Source: Chryseobacterium nakagawai (GTDB taxonomy: Bacteria > Bacteroidota > Bacteroidia > Flavobacteriales > Weeksellaceae). From it: a stretch of 64,000 nucleotides of DNA. Location of the stretch: NCBI RefSeq assembly GCF_900637665.1, contig NZ_LR134386.1, positions 434,001 through 498,000 on the forward strand. The letters are read 5' to 3'. Position numbers and translations under genes: made by a program. The notes under the pieces are model-generated. The model worked only from the letters and a program-made list of their open reading frames with translations, ran no database searches and had not been told where the DNA came from. Positions 26,502-35,189 of the stretch are shown one piece after another. Each line of letters begins with the position of its first letter. The first letter of the stretch is position 1.

Positions 26502-26867
26502 TTAACCTATTTTAGGCGGTTGCCAGATTTCCTTTAAACGATCTGAAAGATAAGGATCTGAATATTGAAACTGAGGATTCTTATTTGTTTTGTAATAAGA
26601 CAGTTCCAGGCGTAGGTTTTTTGAAAAAGGAGTCTCAATAAAGGTATAACAGATAGCACATGATGAACAGCAGTCATCATTGCAGGATGATTTTGTAGAA
26701 TCGTGTTTTCCGTTCTTTTTTGAGGAGTGATTTTTACAGCAGTCACTTTTCTTTTCGGATTCTGCTTTGCAGCAGGTTTCCTTCATAGATTGACTGTAGA
26801 AACTATCCTTGGGAACCAGAAAGATTCCCAAACAAAATACTATTGCAAGTATGTGAAACAGCTTCAT
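26502..26867 (-). CDS. Cys-rich exported protein, probable metal-related
   Basis: A 121-residue protein with an N-terminal hydrophobic segment (KLFHILAIVFCLGIFLVP) and a middle segment with many cysteines in pairs (ETCCKAESEKKSDCC, then SCNDDCCSSCAICY) mixed with Lys and His. No catalytic family is recognised; such composition fits metal binding in the envelope. I start it at 26867 (MKLFHIL); a frame opening at 26906 would overlap the upstream lipoprotein stop. The gene lies 19 bases after that lipoprotein and 67 bases before the HMA-TonB receptor, which suggests a metal-handling operon. Confidence 0.7.
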   Translation of the reverse strand: MKLFHILAIVFCLGIFLVPKDSFYSQSMKETCCKAESEKKSDCCKNHSSKKNGKHDSTKSSCNDDCCSSCAICYTFIETPFSKNLRLELSYYKTNKNPQFQYSDPYLSDRLKEIWQPPKIG

Positions 26868-26886
26868 ATCTGCAAAAATACAAAAT

Positions 26887-27531
26887 TTATGGCAAAGGAT
26901 CACCAACTTTTAGCGAACAGCTGTGCCAAGGTTCCCCATGTGCAGGGTTTACTTTTGGTTTTTCTCCCATGGCCAGATTTTGTGAAGCCACCTGGGCAGG
27001 GGTTGGAGTAGGGGTAACCTGAATATTATTTTGAATCGTTTGTTGGGTTGGAGCCGGTTTACTGCTCAAAGGCTGTCCAACAGGAATATCACATCGGTGT
27101 CCCGGTTGCCCGTGTGGTGGGTTCATTCCCGGAGCCGTTTTCCCAGGTTTAGCATTGCTGTTCATAGTTATTTTCGCTGGAGATGCTGAGCTAGGGTCAA
27201 TTTGAATGGCATTGTTAGCACCTACGCTGATGTTTTGTGAAGCAGGAGCAGCTGCAGGCTGGCTATTTAAAGGTTGTCCAACAGGAATATCACATCGGTG
27301 TCCCGGTTGTCCGTGCGCAGGATTCATTCCTGGAGCATTAGCCAGATCAACCGTTGCCGGATTGGATTGAACTCCCGCCTGATCCATTAATGAAACCTTT
27401 GGGGTATTATTGATAGCGACAGAAGATTGCTGAGAACCATCTTCTTCTTTTAAATAAGTTGCCTTTTCATCTTTCTTACAAGAGACAGCTAATATTGATA
27501 CAGAGATCAAACCTAAAAACGTATTCTTCAT
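26887..27531 (-). CDS. Lipoprotein with three His/Cys repeats
   Basis: A 214-residue lipoprotein (lipobox LAVSC, C18) of unrecognised function. It carries three copies of a repeat of the form NPxHGxPGHRCDIPVGxPL at about residues 70-88, 137-155 and 195-213, the last one degenerate (NPAHGEPWHSCSLKVGDPLP) and at the very C-terminus. Each copy has conserved His, His and Cys residues that could bind a metal ion; Pro/Ala/Gln/Asn-rich linkers join them. The first two repeats are also nearly identical at DNA level (about 27068-27130 and 27269-27330). It is the first gene of the apparent metal operon and follows the response regulator gene after a strong hairpin. Function is inferred only from residues and neighbours. 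Confidence 0.75.
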   Translation of the reverse strand: MKNTFLGLISVSILAVSCKKDEKATYLKEEDGSQQSSVAINNTPKVSLMDQAGVQSNPATVDLANAPGMNPAHGQPGHRCDIPVGQPLNSQPAAAPASQNISVGANNAIQIDPSSASPAKITMNSNAKPGKTAPGMNPPHGQPGHRCDIPVGQPLSSKPAPTQQTIQNNIQVTPTPTPAQVASQNLAMGEKPKVNPAHGEPWHSCSLKVGDPLP

Positions 27532-27552
27532 ATCCTTAATTGGGTATAAAGC

Positions 27553-27590
27553 AAAATTAGCAAAACATTTTTAATTGTTTTGCTAATTTT
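27553..27590 (-). terminator. Terminator after the response-regulator gene
   Basis: Perfect 15-bp stem AAAATTAGCAAAACA/TGTTTTGCTAATTTT with an 8-base loop between the response regulator stop (27614) and the lipoprotein start (27531). The U-rich arm can act as the tract; it separates the regulatory pair from the metal operon. Confidence 0.75.
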
Positions 27591-27613
27591 ATATTTATAA
27601 TACGGTTTTTAGA

Positions 27614-28300
27614 TTAATTTTTTACAAGAAGTCTAAATCCTTCACCGTGAACGTTGATAATTTCTAATCCTTCGTCATCTTTCAATAATTTACGAAGCTT
27701 GGCAATATACACGTCCATACTTCTTGCTGTAAAGTAATTTTCCTTTTTCCAGATCTTTCTAAGAGCAAGGTCTCTTGGCATGAAATCGTTTCTGTGGATG
27801 CAAAGAAGTTTCAATAATTCGTTTTCTTTTGGAGAAAGCTTATATTCCTTATCACCTACCTTCAGCTGTCTCAGCATAGAATCGAAAAAGATATTGCTAA
27901 TCTTGAATTGCTCCTGTTCCTCATTTTCCAGGGTAGAGCTTCTTTGAAGAATTGCTTTGATCTTGTATAAAAGAAGTTCCGTATCAAATGGTTTCGTGAT
28001 GTAATCATCAGCTCCCAGTTGGTACCCTTTAAGGATATCTTCTCTCATATTTCTTGCTGTAAGGAATATGATCGGTGTATTTTTATCAATCTTTTTTACA
28101 TCTTCAGCCAATGAAAACCCATCTTTCTTAGGCATCATGACGTCAAATATACAGATGTCGAATTCATTTTCCGTAAATTCTTTCAATCCCTGTTCTCCAT
28201 CAGTAGCAAGGGTTACTTCAAAATTATTGATTGTTAAATAATCTTTAAGCACCGCCCCGAAACTCTGATCGTCCTCTACTAATAATATTCTGTTGCTCAT
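27614..28300 (-). CDS. OmpR/PhoB-family response regulator
   Basis: A 228-residue two-component regulator: receiver domain (about 1-118) with the acidic pair in LLVEDDQS, the phospho-accepting aspartate in DICIFDVMMPKKDG and the lysine in YITKPFD, followed by a winged-helix DNA-binding domain (about 130-228, LSPKENELLKLL to VYIAKLRKLLKDD). It matches the RprY-like regulators common in Bacteroidota. The kinase gene ends 101 bases upstream in the same direction, so they form a pair. Targets are unknown; the adjacent metal genes are candidates by proximity only. Confidence 0.93.
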   Translation of the reverse strand: MSNRILLVEDDQSFGAVLKDYLTINNFEVTLATDGEQGLKEFTENEFDICIFDVMMPKKDGFSLAEDVKKIDKNTPIIFLTARNMREDILKGYQLGADDYITKPFDTELLLYKIKAILQRSSTLENEEQEQFKISNIFFDSMLRQLKVGDKEYKLSPKENELLKLLCIHRNDFMPRDLALRKIWKKENYFTARSMDVYIAKLRKLLKDDEGLEIINVHGEGFRLLVKN

Positions 28301-28401
28301 AACTTTTACTAATTAATAATTAACAATTAAGAATGAACTATCTCACTCTCACTCTTCTTATATTTTGTTTTTTTGGTTCTTTATTTTATCGATACTTATA
28401 T

Positions 28402-29940
28402 TTATCCCATTGGAAGTTTTATCGTAAACGTACTTCCAGCTCCTTTGTTAGATTCTACGATAATCTGCCCTTTGTGCAGTTCTACAATCTTTTTTACATA
28501 GGAAAGGCCTAATCCCTGTCCCTTTACATTGTGAATATTTCCGGTTTCTTCCCTGAAGAATTTCTCGAAAATTTTTGTTTTATTCTGGGTTTCCATTCCC
28601 ATTCCTTTATCTGAGATCTCAATAACATACCAATGGCCTTCATTTTTAGTTTCTACATGAATTTCCGGCGCTTCGGGAGAATACTTGTTCGCATTATCCA
28701 GTAGATTCACCAGCATATTCGAGATGTGAAACTCATCAATTTTAAAATTATAATGAGTGGCATTGAATTCTTGAGTCAGAGTACCGTTTCTTTGCTGTAC
28801 AATCAGATTGAAGGATTCTGTTGTCCTTTTAATTAATTCCCTAACATTGGTTTCCCTTAGGAATAGTTCTACTTCATTTCTTTCAAGCTTAGACATATTC
28901 AGGACATTTTCCACCTGCTTTTTCATTCTCAGATTTTCCTGCTTAATCAATTCCGAATAGTATTTTACTTTATCCGGATTAGTAGCAATTTTGTCATTCG
29001 CTAATGAATCCGTTGCGACGGAAATAGTTGCGAGCGGTGTCTTGAATTCATGAGACATATTATTGATGAAATCTGTTTTCACTTCAGCAAGTTTTTTCTG
29101 TCTCATCATATAATTAATAGAAATGATATAAATTCCAAGAATCGTAAGCAATGAAAGGAAAGTTCCCAAGAGCATCGGCCAGTTGTTCATTGCCAAAGCA
29201 TATTCCTTTTTAGGGAATACTAAAGCAAGATTGTATAAAGTATTGTATTTTTTATCTGTGAAAAGAGGATAGCTATAGGTATTGCTGTCTTTTTTTTCTT
29301 TGTAAGCCTTATTGGCAATGGTGGTAAGTTTATTGTCTTTATCAATAATTCCATACCCGAACTTTGCTGTAATCCCTCGGATTTTCAATTCTTTTGTGAT
29401 CACTGAGTCAAGAGTGGCCGGGCTTACCCTTTGTGCAATAGGTAAATTGTTTCCATATACCTTTACAAACTCTTTTACGGCATAATCCCCGGTTTCAATA
29501 TCCTGATTGATATCCGAGGTAAGAATTTCGCGGTTGGTGGTATCTCTTTTTATTTTATAAGCGGCTTCATCAGTATATAAAGTTGTCAGCTTTACAGAGT
29601 CTCCTTTTTTAGAAATAGGAAGCTGTGCATTGGAAATAATATTTTTGGAATAGATAATTTGTCTCTGAGTCCCGGAATCCTCTACCTGTTGAATAGTAGT
29701 AAGTGAGGGGTTCTTACTGTTGGCAAGGATTGTACTTCTGTTATCCTTGGTAAGATATTTATCGGCTTCAATTTCTTCAATTGTTTTTGATGTACTTTCT
29801 AAAACAGAATAAACTTTATTGGAAAAGTCCTGTTCCAGTACACCGTAATAGCCTTTCAGCCAATAAAATTGGAGCGTAACAAAGACAATCAGTGAGATCG
29901 TCATAAACACCGAAATTATTGGGATGAATTTATTATTCAT
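28402..29940 (-). CDS. Sensor histidine kinase (RprX-like)
   Basis: A 512-residue membrane kinase. Hydrophobic helices at about 7-27 and 255-277 bracket a periplasmic sensory region of some 225 residues. The cytoplasmic part holds the dimerisation/phosphotransfer motif NNMSHEFKTPLATIS (phosphorylated His near residue 297) and the ATPase boxes LVNLLDNANKYSPE (N box), EISDKGMGM (G1) and GQGLGLSYVKKIVELHKG (G2). The response regulator follows. The signal sensed is unknown; no known ligand-binding fold was recognised in the sensor part. Confidence 0.92.
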   Translation of the reverse strand: MNNKFIPIISVFMTISLIVFVTLQFYWLKGYYGVLEQDFSNKVYSVLESTSKTIEEIEADKYLTKDNRSTILANSKNPSLTTIQQVEDSGTQRQIIYSKNIISNAQLPISKKGDSVKLTTLYTDEAAYKIKRDTTNREILTSDINQDIETGDYAVKEFVKVYGNNLPIAQRVSPATLDSVITKELKIRGITAKFGYGIIDKDNKLTTIANKAYKEKKDSNTYSYPLFTDKKYNTLYNLALVFPKKEYALAMNNWPMLLGTFLSLLTILGIYIISINYMMRQKKLAEVKTDFINNMSHEFKTPLATISVATDSLANDKIATNPDKVKYYSELIKQENLRMKKQVENVLNMSKLERNEVELFLRETNVRELIKRTTESFNLIVQQRNGTLTQEFNATHYNFKIDEFHISNMLVNLLDNANKYSPEAPEIHVETKNEGHWYVIEISDKGMGMETQNKTKIFEKFFREETGNIHNVKGQGLGLSYVKKIVELHKGQIIVESNKGAGSTFTIKLPMG

Positions 29941-30141
29941 TATTTAATTGTATATGTTTTGGAAAAATGAATGTTAAAATTAATTGTTTTAAGACTACGT
30001 AAACAAAAAACGAGCCAAAAAATTATGTTTTTTTTCTTAAAAGATAGTTTTTTAACAATTATTTATGAATTATTGTTTACTTGTCATAGGAAAAGTCCTT
30101 TCTGTAAATAAAGCGCTAACTTTATTTAAAATTATTACTTT

Positions 30142-30627
30142 ATGGAATCTAATATCATTTTCAACAAAGATTTTGACTCGAAAAGCGTGTATGTAATGAA
30201 TATTTACAACACTGATGTTTCGAAAGTGTGGAATTATTTTACCCAATCCGAATTATTGGATCAGTGGTGGGGTCCCAGACCCTGGAAGTGCGAAACAGTA
30301 AAACAGGATTTTAAAGAAAACGGGATCTGGCTGTATGCAATGGTAGGTCCGAATGGTGAAAAAGGATATTCTCAATCCCAATACGGGGAGATTATAGAAC
30401 ATAGAAGTTTTGATTGGACAAGTGCTTTCTGTAATGAAAACGGAGAAGTGAACGAAGAAGCCCCAAGATCAAAATGGCTGATTGGTTTTACAGGAGTAGA
30501 AGAAGGAACAAAAGTAACGGTAAATATTCACTATCAGTCCGAAGAAGTCATGAAAAAAATGCTGGATATGGGATTTGAAGAAGGTTTTAAAATGGGATTG
30601 AGTCAACTAAAGGAAATCATTGGGTGA
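30142..30627 (+). CDS. SRPBCC/AHSA1-family protein
   Basis: A 161-residue soluble protein of the START-like SRPBCC superfamily, AHSA1 (activator of Hsp90 ATPase-like) subgroup. Diagnostic segments are VSKVWNYFTQSELLDQWWGP near residues 27-46 and the C-terminal helix FEEGFKMGLSQLKEII. Such proteins bind hydrophobic ligands in a cavity; the ligand here cannot be predicted. It stands alone, followed by a strong hairpin, and is divergent from the histidine kinase gene. Confidence 0.85.
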   Translation: MESNIIFNKDFDSKSVYVMNIYNTDVSKVWNYFTQSELLDQWWGPRPWKCETVKQDFKENGIWLYAMVGPNGEKGYSQSQYGEIIEHRSFDWTSAFCNENGEVNEEAPRSKWLIGFTGVEEGTKVTVNIHYQSEEVMKKMLDMGFEEGFKMGLSQLKEIIG

Positions 30628-30673
30628 TAGGATAGTAAAAATGTGATGATAGATCATAAATTTTATGATATGA

Positions 30674-30705
30674 AAATAGGGTACTTCAATTGAGGTACCC
30701 TATTT
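30674..30705 (+). terminator. Terminator after the SRPBCC gene
   Basis: Perfect 11-bp stem AAATAGGGTAC/GTACCCTATTT, and the 10-base loop can pair further around CAATTG. The following T run is short, so efficiency is uncertain. The rest of the gap up to 30828 shows nothing recognisable. Confidence 0.7.
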
Positions 30706-30828
30706 AATGTTTCGCATTATTTCAGACTTAGAGTTTTGTATGCTCATGAAAGTTTTCTATAAAATGGTGAAATTCAGATATAATCAATTGGTAACGAAAT
30801 GGTTTTGGGTGTTGATTTTATTCAAAAA

Positions 30829-30859
30829 AAATAGAGACAAGTTTTATTTGTCTCTATTT
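30829..30859 (-). terminator. Terminator of the 112-residue gene
   Basis: Perfect 12-bp stem AAATAGAGACAA/TTGTCTCTATTT with a 7-base loop. On the minus strand the stem is followed by a long T run, so it terminates the gene at 30919-31257. Confidence 0.85.
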
Positions 30860-30918
30860 GCATAAGGAATATGGCGTTTTTTTGTTTATTAAATTTTCAA
30901 AGTACCGTGTTTTCACAC

Positions 30919-31257
30919 TTAAATAAGCTCTTCTTCCTGAAAATACTGAATAATAGCCTTTTTCATAAGCAAGCTCTGTTCATTAGGCTTTAATTCCGGA
31001 AGATCTTCCAGCTTGTCAAACTGGGGCCACCCATCTTCATAGTGAGTGAATTTATAATATCCAAAAGGTTCAAGCAATCTGCAAACTGCAATATGGATAA
31101 GGTTTACTTTATCTTCTTTTGTATATTTTTGTTGTCCACTGCCCAATTCCTGTAGACCAATTAAAAACAGTAACGTTTCAATAGGCGGATTTTTCTCGGT
31201 TTGAAAATTATCTTCGAAGAACTGTTCTATTTTTTTCCAATATTCGGACTCGTTCAT
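30919..31257 (-). CDS. Conserved hypothetical protein, 112 residues
   Basis: A soluble, acidic, probably helical protein with no signal peptide or membrane segment. Segments such as IETLLFLIGLQELGSGQQKYTKEDKVNLIHIAVCRLLEPFGYYKF read like a conserved Bacteroidota family, but I do not recognise a domain or function. It is a single-gene unit with a clear minus-strand terminator and lies downstream of the oligopeptidase gene, separated by 87 bases. Confidence 0.75.
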   Translation of the reverse strand: MNESEYWKKIEQFFEDNFQTEKNPPIETLLFLIGLQELGSGQQKYTKEDKVNLIHIAVCRLLEPFGYYKFTHYEDGWPQFDKLEDLPELKPNEQSLLMKKAIIQYFQEEELI

Positions 31258-31344
31258 ATAATTTACATTATTAATGTTTTGATTCCTCTTCTCATTTCAT
31301 TTGTAAAGGAGGAAAGTTATTTTCAAAGTTTCGTCAACTTTGTT

Positions 31345-33390
31345 TTATTCTTTATTATCAATCTTTAATAAGAATGCATATTCTAATGCATCTTCTTTCA
31401 GAGATTCAAATCTTCCACTGGCACCTCCGTGTCCTGAACTCATATCTGTTTTAAAAACCAGAATATTGTTGTCTGTCTTTAATTCCCTAAGTTTGGCTGT
31501 CCATTTAGCAGGCTCCCAATACTGTACCTGGGAATCATGGAATCCTGTTGTGATAAGGATATTTGGATAGTCTTTAGCTTCTACATTATCATAAGGAGAA
31601 TACTCTTTCATATAATGATAATATTCTTTGTCATTTGGATTTCCCCATTCATCATATTCTCCGGTCGTTAATGGGATTGTATCATCCAGCATTGTAGTCA
31701 CAACATCTACAAACGGAACCTGTGCAACAATTCCATTGAATAATTGTGGTTCATAATTGACAACGGCTCCCACCAAAAGTCCGCCTGCACTTCCACCCAT
31801 TGCATATAAATGCTTGGATGAAGTATAGTTTTCCTTTATCAGATATTTTCCTGCATCAATGAAATCGAAGAAAGTATTTTTCTTGAATAGCATTTTTCCA
31901 TCCTCATACCATTCTCTTCCCAGGTATTCACCACCACGGATGTGAGCAATAGCATAAATAAAACCACGATCAAGAATAGAAAGTCTTACATTGGAGAAAC
32001 TGGCGTCTACAGTGTGTCCATAACTTCCATATCCATAAAGTAGAAGGGGAGTGTCTGCTGTTTTTTTGGTGTCCTTATGATACACCAGAGAAATGGGGAT
32101 TTTTGTTTCTCCATCTCTGGAATCTGCCCAGATTCTTTCGGATATATAATTTTCCGGGAAGAATTTTCCACCTAAAACCTCTTGTTGTTTCAGAAGTTTT
32201 GTGGTTTTATCTTTCATGTTATACTCATAGGTAGAACCAGGCTGAGTAAGGGAAGTGTAACCATAACGTAACACCTCTGTATCAAATTCAAGGTTGATTC
32301 CTATATAAGCAGTATAAGTTGGATCAGAGAATGGGAGATAATAGGACTCTTTGGTTTTTTCATCAATAATTTTGATTTGAAGAAGCCCTTTTTCTCTTTC
32401 TTCCAGAACCAGATAGTCTTTGAAAATTTCAAATCCTTCTAGTAATACTTCAGCACGGTGTGGGATAACGTCTACCCAGTTTTCCATACTGCAGTGGTCA
32501 ATCTTTGTTTTTACAATTTTGAAATTCGTGGCATCATCAGCATTTGTAATAATGTAGAATTCGTCTTCATAATGTTCTACAGAATATTCTAGATCATCTA
32601 TTCTTGGCTGGATAACTTTCCATTCTGCAAAAACATTGTCTGCAGGAATAAAATGATGCTCATCAGAAATCGTGCTTGAACTTGCAATAAAAATATATTG
32701 TAAGGATTTTGTTTTAAATACGTTTACATCAAAAGTATCATCCTTCTCATGGAAGATAAGGGCATCTTCAGAAGAATCTGTTCCTAGTTTATGTCTGTAA
32801 ACCTGAAATGCACGAAGACTTTTGTCTTTTCTGATATAGAAAACATGTTGATTGTCATTCGCCCAAACTGCTTTTCCTGTCGTGTTGAATATTTTATCCG
32901 GAAGAATTTCACCGGTCTTTAAGTTTTTGAAGTTTAAAGTATAAATTCTTCTTCCTACATTATCTGAAGAAAAAGAAGTCATTTCGTTATTAGGGCTTAC
33001 CGCAACACTTCCCACTTCAAAGAAATCTTCACCTTCCGCTAAAATATTTACGTCAAGTATAATTTCCTCTTCGTTATCCATGCTTTCATGCTTTCTACAG
33101 AAAATAGGATATTCTTTGCCTTCTTCATAGCGTACAATATACCAGTATCCGTTGAAGAAATATGGTAGTGATTCGTCATCCTTTTTATAACGGGCTTTCA
33201 TCTCTTCGAAGAGTTCTTCCTGAAGTTCTTCGGTGTCTTTCATGATGAATTCTTCGTAAGCATTTTCTTCTTCAAGATATTGAATGACTTCCGGGTTTTC
33301 CCTTTCATTAAGCCAGAAGTAATGGTCTGCTCTTCTGTCGCCGTGGGTTTCTAGTATTTTTTCTATTTTTTTTGCCTGTGGAGCTTTCAT
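31345..33390 (-). CDS. ptrB: Oligopeptidase B-like prolyl oligopeptidase (S9)
   Basis: A 681-residue serine peptidase that trims short peptides, in this family usually after Arg or Lys. The N-terminal opening RRADHYFWLNERENPEVIQYL and the seven-bladed propeller precede a C-terminal alpha/beta-hydrolase domain with the nucleophile motif YAMGGSAGGLL, the segment GFHDSQVQYWEP near the catalytic Asp, and MSSGHGGASGRF with the catalytic His. Length equals typical oligopeptidase B. No signal peptide is seen, so it is expected in the cytoplasm, though periplasmic forms exist. It appears to be a single gene. Confidence 0.92.
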   Translation of the reverse strand: MKAPQAKKIEKILETHGDRRADHYFWLNERENPEVIQYLEEENAYEEFIMKDTEELQEELFEEMKARYKKDDESLPYFFNGYWYIVRYEEGKEYPIFCRKHESMDNEEEIILDVNILAEGEDFFEVGSVAVSPNNEMTSFSSDNVGRRIYTLNFKNLKTGEILPDKIFNTTGKAVWANDNQHVFYIRKDKSLRAFQVYRHKLGTDSSEDALIFHEKDDTFDVNVFKTKSLQYIFIASSSTISDEHHFIPADNVFAEWKVIQPRIDDLEYSVEHYEDEFYIITNADDATNFKIVKTKIDHCSMENWVDVIPHRAEVLLEGFEIFKDYLVLEEREKGLLQIKIIDEKTKESYYLPFSDPTYTAYIGINLEFDTEVLRYGYTSLTQPGSTYEYNMKDKTTKLLKQQEVLGGKFFPENYISERIWADSRDGETKIPISLVYHKDTKKTADTPLLLYGYGSYGHTVDASFSNVRLSILDRGFIYAIAHIRGGEYLGREWYEDGKMLFKKNTFFDFIDAGKYLIKENYTSSKHLYAMGGSAGGLLVGAVVNYEPQLFNGIVAQVPFVDVVTTMLDDTIPLTTGEYDEWGNPNDKEYYHYMKEYSPYDNVEAKDYPNILITTGFHDSQVQYWEPAKWTAKLRELKTDNNILVFKTDMSSGHGGASGRFESLKEDALEYAFLLKIDNKE

Positions 33391-33529
33391 CAGAATATTT
33401 TAATTTTTGTACGGCCAGAACGACTTCCGGGAACGTACTATTCAATGTTAATTTTTGTTCAAATGTAGTTAAAAAAAAACCATCTTTCCTTTATTGGAGA
33501 GATGGTTAGCTTTATTTTTGTATTAAAGA

Positions 33530-34270
33530 CTATTTGTGTAGTGCTTTAATATATTTTTCTAGGGCCATGGTCATAGAAGGAGTTTCCTTCGTAGGAGCCA
33601 TTAAGTCTACCTTTAATCCTGCTTCTTCTGCAGCAGCTAAAGTAGTATTTCCAAAAACTCCGATCTTTGTTTCATCTTGTTTGAAGTCTGGAAAGTTTTG
33701 TTGCAGAGACTTAATTCCCTGTGGACTGAAGAAGATCAACATGTCATAATCTTTAATGTTGATGTCTGTCAGGTCACTGCATACAGTGCGGTACATGATT
33801 GCTCTTGTCCATTCTACGTTTGCAGAATCTAAAGTTTTTACAATATCCGGGCTTAAAACATCTGAAGATGGCAACAGATATTTTTCAGTGGGAAACTTCT
33901 TGAATAGAGGAAGTAGATCTGAGAAGTTTTTCTCCCCAAAGCTGATCTTTCTTTTTCTGTACACAATGTGCTTCTGAAGATAGTTGGCAATTGCCTCCGA
34001 CTGGCAGATATATCTCATTGTATCCGGAACTGCAAAACGTAATTCTTCTGCAAGTCTGAAGTAATGGTCAATAGCATTTTTACTGGTGAAAATGATACCA
34101 GTATATTGTGTCAGATCTATTTTCTGAGTTCTGAGTTCTTTATTGTCAACCCCTTCGACGTGGATAAATGGACGGAAATCAATCTTTATTTTTTCCTTCT
34201 TCGCTATATCCAGATATGGAGAAGACTCACTAGGCGCTGGTTGAGAAACCAATATAGACTTTATTCTCAT
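33530..34270 (-). CDS. hemD: Uroporphyrinogen-III synthase
   Basis: Closes hydroxymethylbilane to uroporphyrinogen III in haem synthesis. The protein of about 246 residues shows the two-lobe HemD pattern: SILVSQPAPSES start, the inter-domain segment GIIFTSKNAIDHYF, and the second-lobe segment DYDMLIFFSPQGIKSLQQNFP with TKIGVFGNTTLAAAEEAGLK. I start it at the ATG at 34270 (MRIKSILVSQ); the frame is open back to 34336 but those residues overlap the DUF4271 gene. That gene ends 11 bases upstream, so the two are very likely co-transcribed. Confidence 0.9.
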   Translation of the reverse strand: MRIKSILVSQPAPSESSPYLDIAKKEKIKIDFRPFIHVEGVDNKELRTQKIDLTQYTGIIFTSKNAIDHYFRLAEELRFAVPDTMRYICQSEAIANYLQKHIVYRKRKISFGEKNFSDLLPLFKKFPTEKYLLPSSDVLSPDIVKTLDSANVEWTRAIMYRTVCSDLTDINIKDYDMLIFFSPQGIKSLQQNFPDFKQDETKIGVFGNTTLAAAEEAGLKVDLMAPTKETPSMTMALEKYIKALHK

Positions 34271-34281
34271 CTTTGACTTTA

Positions 34282-34950
34282 TTAAAAAAATAACAACTTC
34301 CAAAGCAGTAACAATGGTGCGATTTGGAGCGTGCAAATATACAAAAATTTATAATACCATTTCTCTGGAAGAATCTTGTTCTTGTGAAATAAATAGAAAA
34401 AAACTTTGAAAATGAACACAAAAGAAAAGAAGAAGAAATAATATGAGAAGATTTTATTTCTGTCTATTGGGAAGTAATAATGGCTAACACACAGAATTAT
34501 CAACAAAAAAGACAGGATAAAATAAAATTTTGTGGCGGTAAAATAAAAAATAGTCCATTTTTTTCCATCACCTATACTTTGATAAAATAAAAAGCCTAAT
34601 GTAGATTTTATCAGGTAAAAAAAGATAACGGCCAGAAAGGTATATCCAAACTTATTCAGTTGATACCCTACAATCTGTATATCTGCAATAAATTTAGGCA
34701 CTACCGGAATATACTGAGAGATCAGTACAGATAAAGTAAGTGTAGTTACGCAGGATGTAATAATCCAGCTGGGAAGGTTATTGCTTGCATCGAAATACTT
34801 TTGAAGCAAGAAATCTTTAAGACTTGCATCTCTTTCTATAATGTTCATCATAAAAACATATAAAAATATACAGCCTATAAGTATAAAAATTACCCAGTCG
34901 TTATTCTCAGGTATTCTTACATAGTTGATGTAGTTTGGTGATGATGGCAA
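34282..34950 (-). CDS. DUF4271 integral membrane protein
   Basis: A 222-residue inner-membrane protein with about six hydrophobic helices and the short motifs FYQSIGDGKKW and ILPEKWYYKFLYICTLQIAPLLLLWK that I associate with Bacteroidota DUF4271. Its position directly before hemD is commonly seen in flavobacteria. Function unknown; a role near haem or envelope metabolism is only suggested by linkage. Confidence 0.85.
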   Translation of the reverse strand: MPSSPNYINYVRIPENNDWVIFILIGCIFLYVFMMNIIERDASLKDFLLQKYFDASNNLPSWIITSCVTTLTLSVLISQYIPVVPKFIADIQIVGYQLNKFGYTFLAVIFFYLIKSTLGFLFYQSIGDGKKWTIFYFTATKFYFILSFLLIILCVSHYYFPIDRNKIFSYYFFFFSFVFIFKVFFYLFHKNKILPEKWYYKFLYICTLQIAPLLLLWKLLFF

Positions 34951-35172
34951 ATTTTAAGTTTTTTATTTTTTTATTTAACTATAAATAACACAACTTGGCA
35001 TAGAATTTCTTTATTGCTTCATCTGTTAAATCTAATCTTAAACATCTTTTTCACTGATTTTTTACATCACTTACGATTGTGGAAAACAAGCTTAATCTGA
35101 TCCACGAATCTTTGAAAAAGATTTTTGCAAAATTATAGATTATTTTGTATAAAATAAAAAGGTTAAATAAAC

Positions 35173-35180
35173 TATCTTTG
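35173..35180 (+). promoter_or_regulatory. Probable -7 box of the glycosyltransferase gene
   Basis: TATCTTTG followed by C matches TAnnTTTG and ends 9 bases before the ATG at 35190, implying an almost leaderless message. The nearest TTG (35145-35147) is 25 bases upstream of the box, longer than usual, so the -33 element is uncertain. Confidence 0.5.
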
Positions 35181-35189
35181 CAAACTGAA

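Noticed and set aside
27068..27330. Possible CRISPR-like repeats
   Set aside because: Only two long copies exist and they encode the same protein motif in frame; there are no regular spacers.
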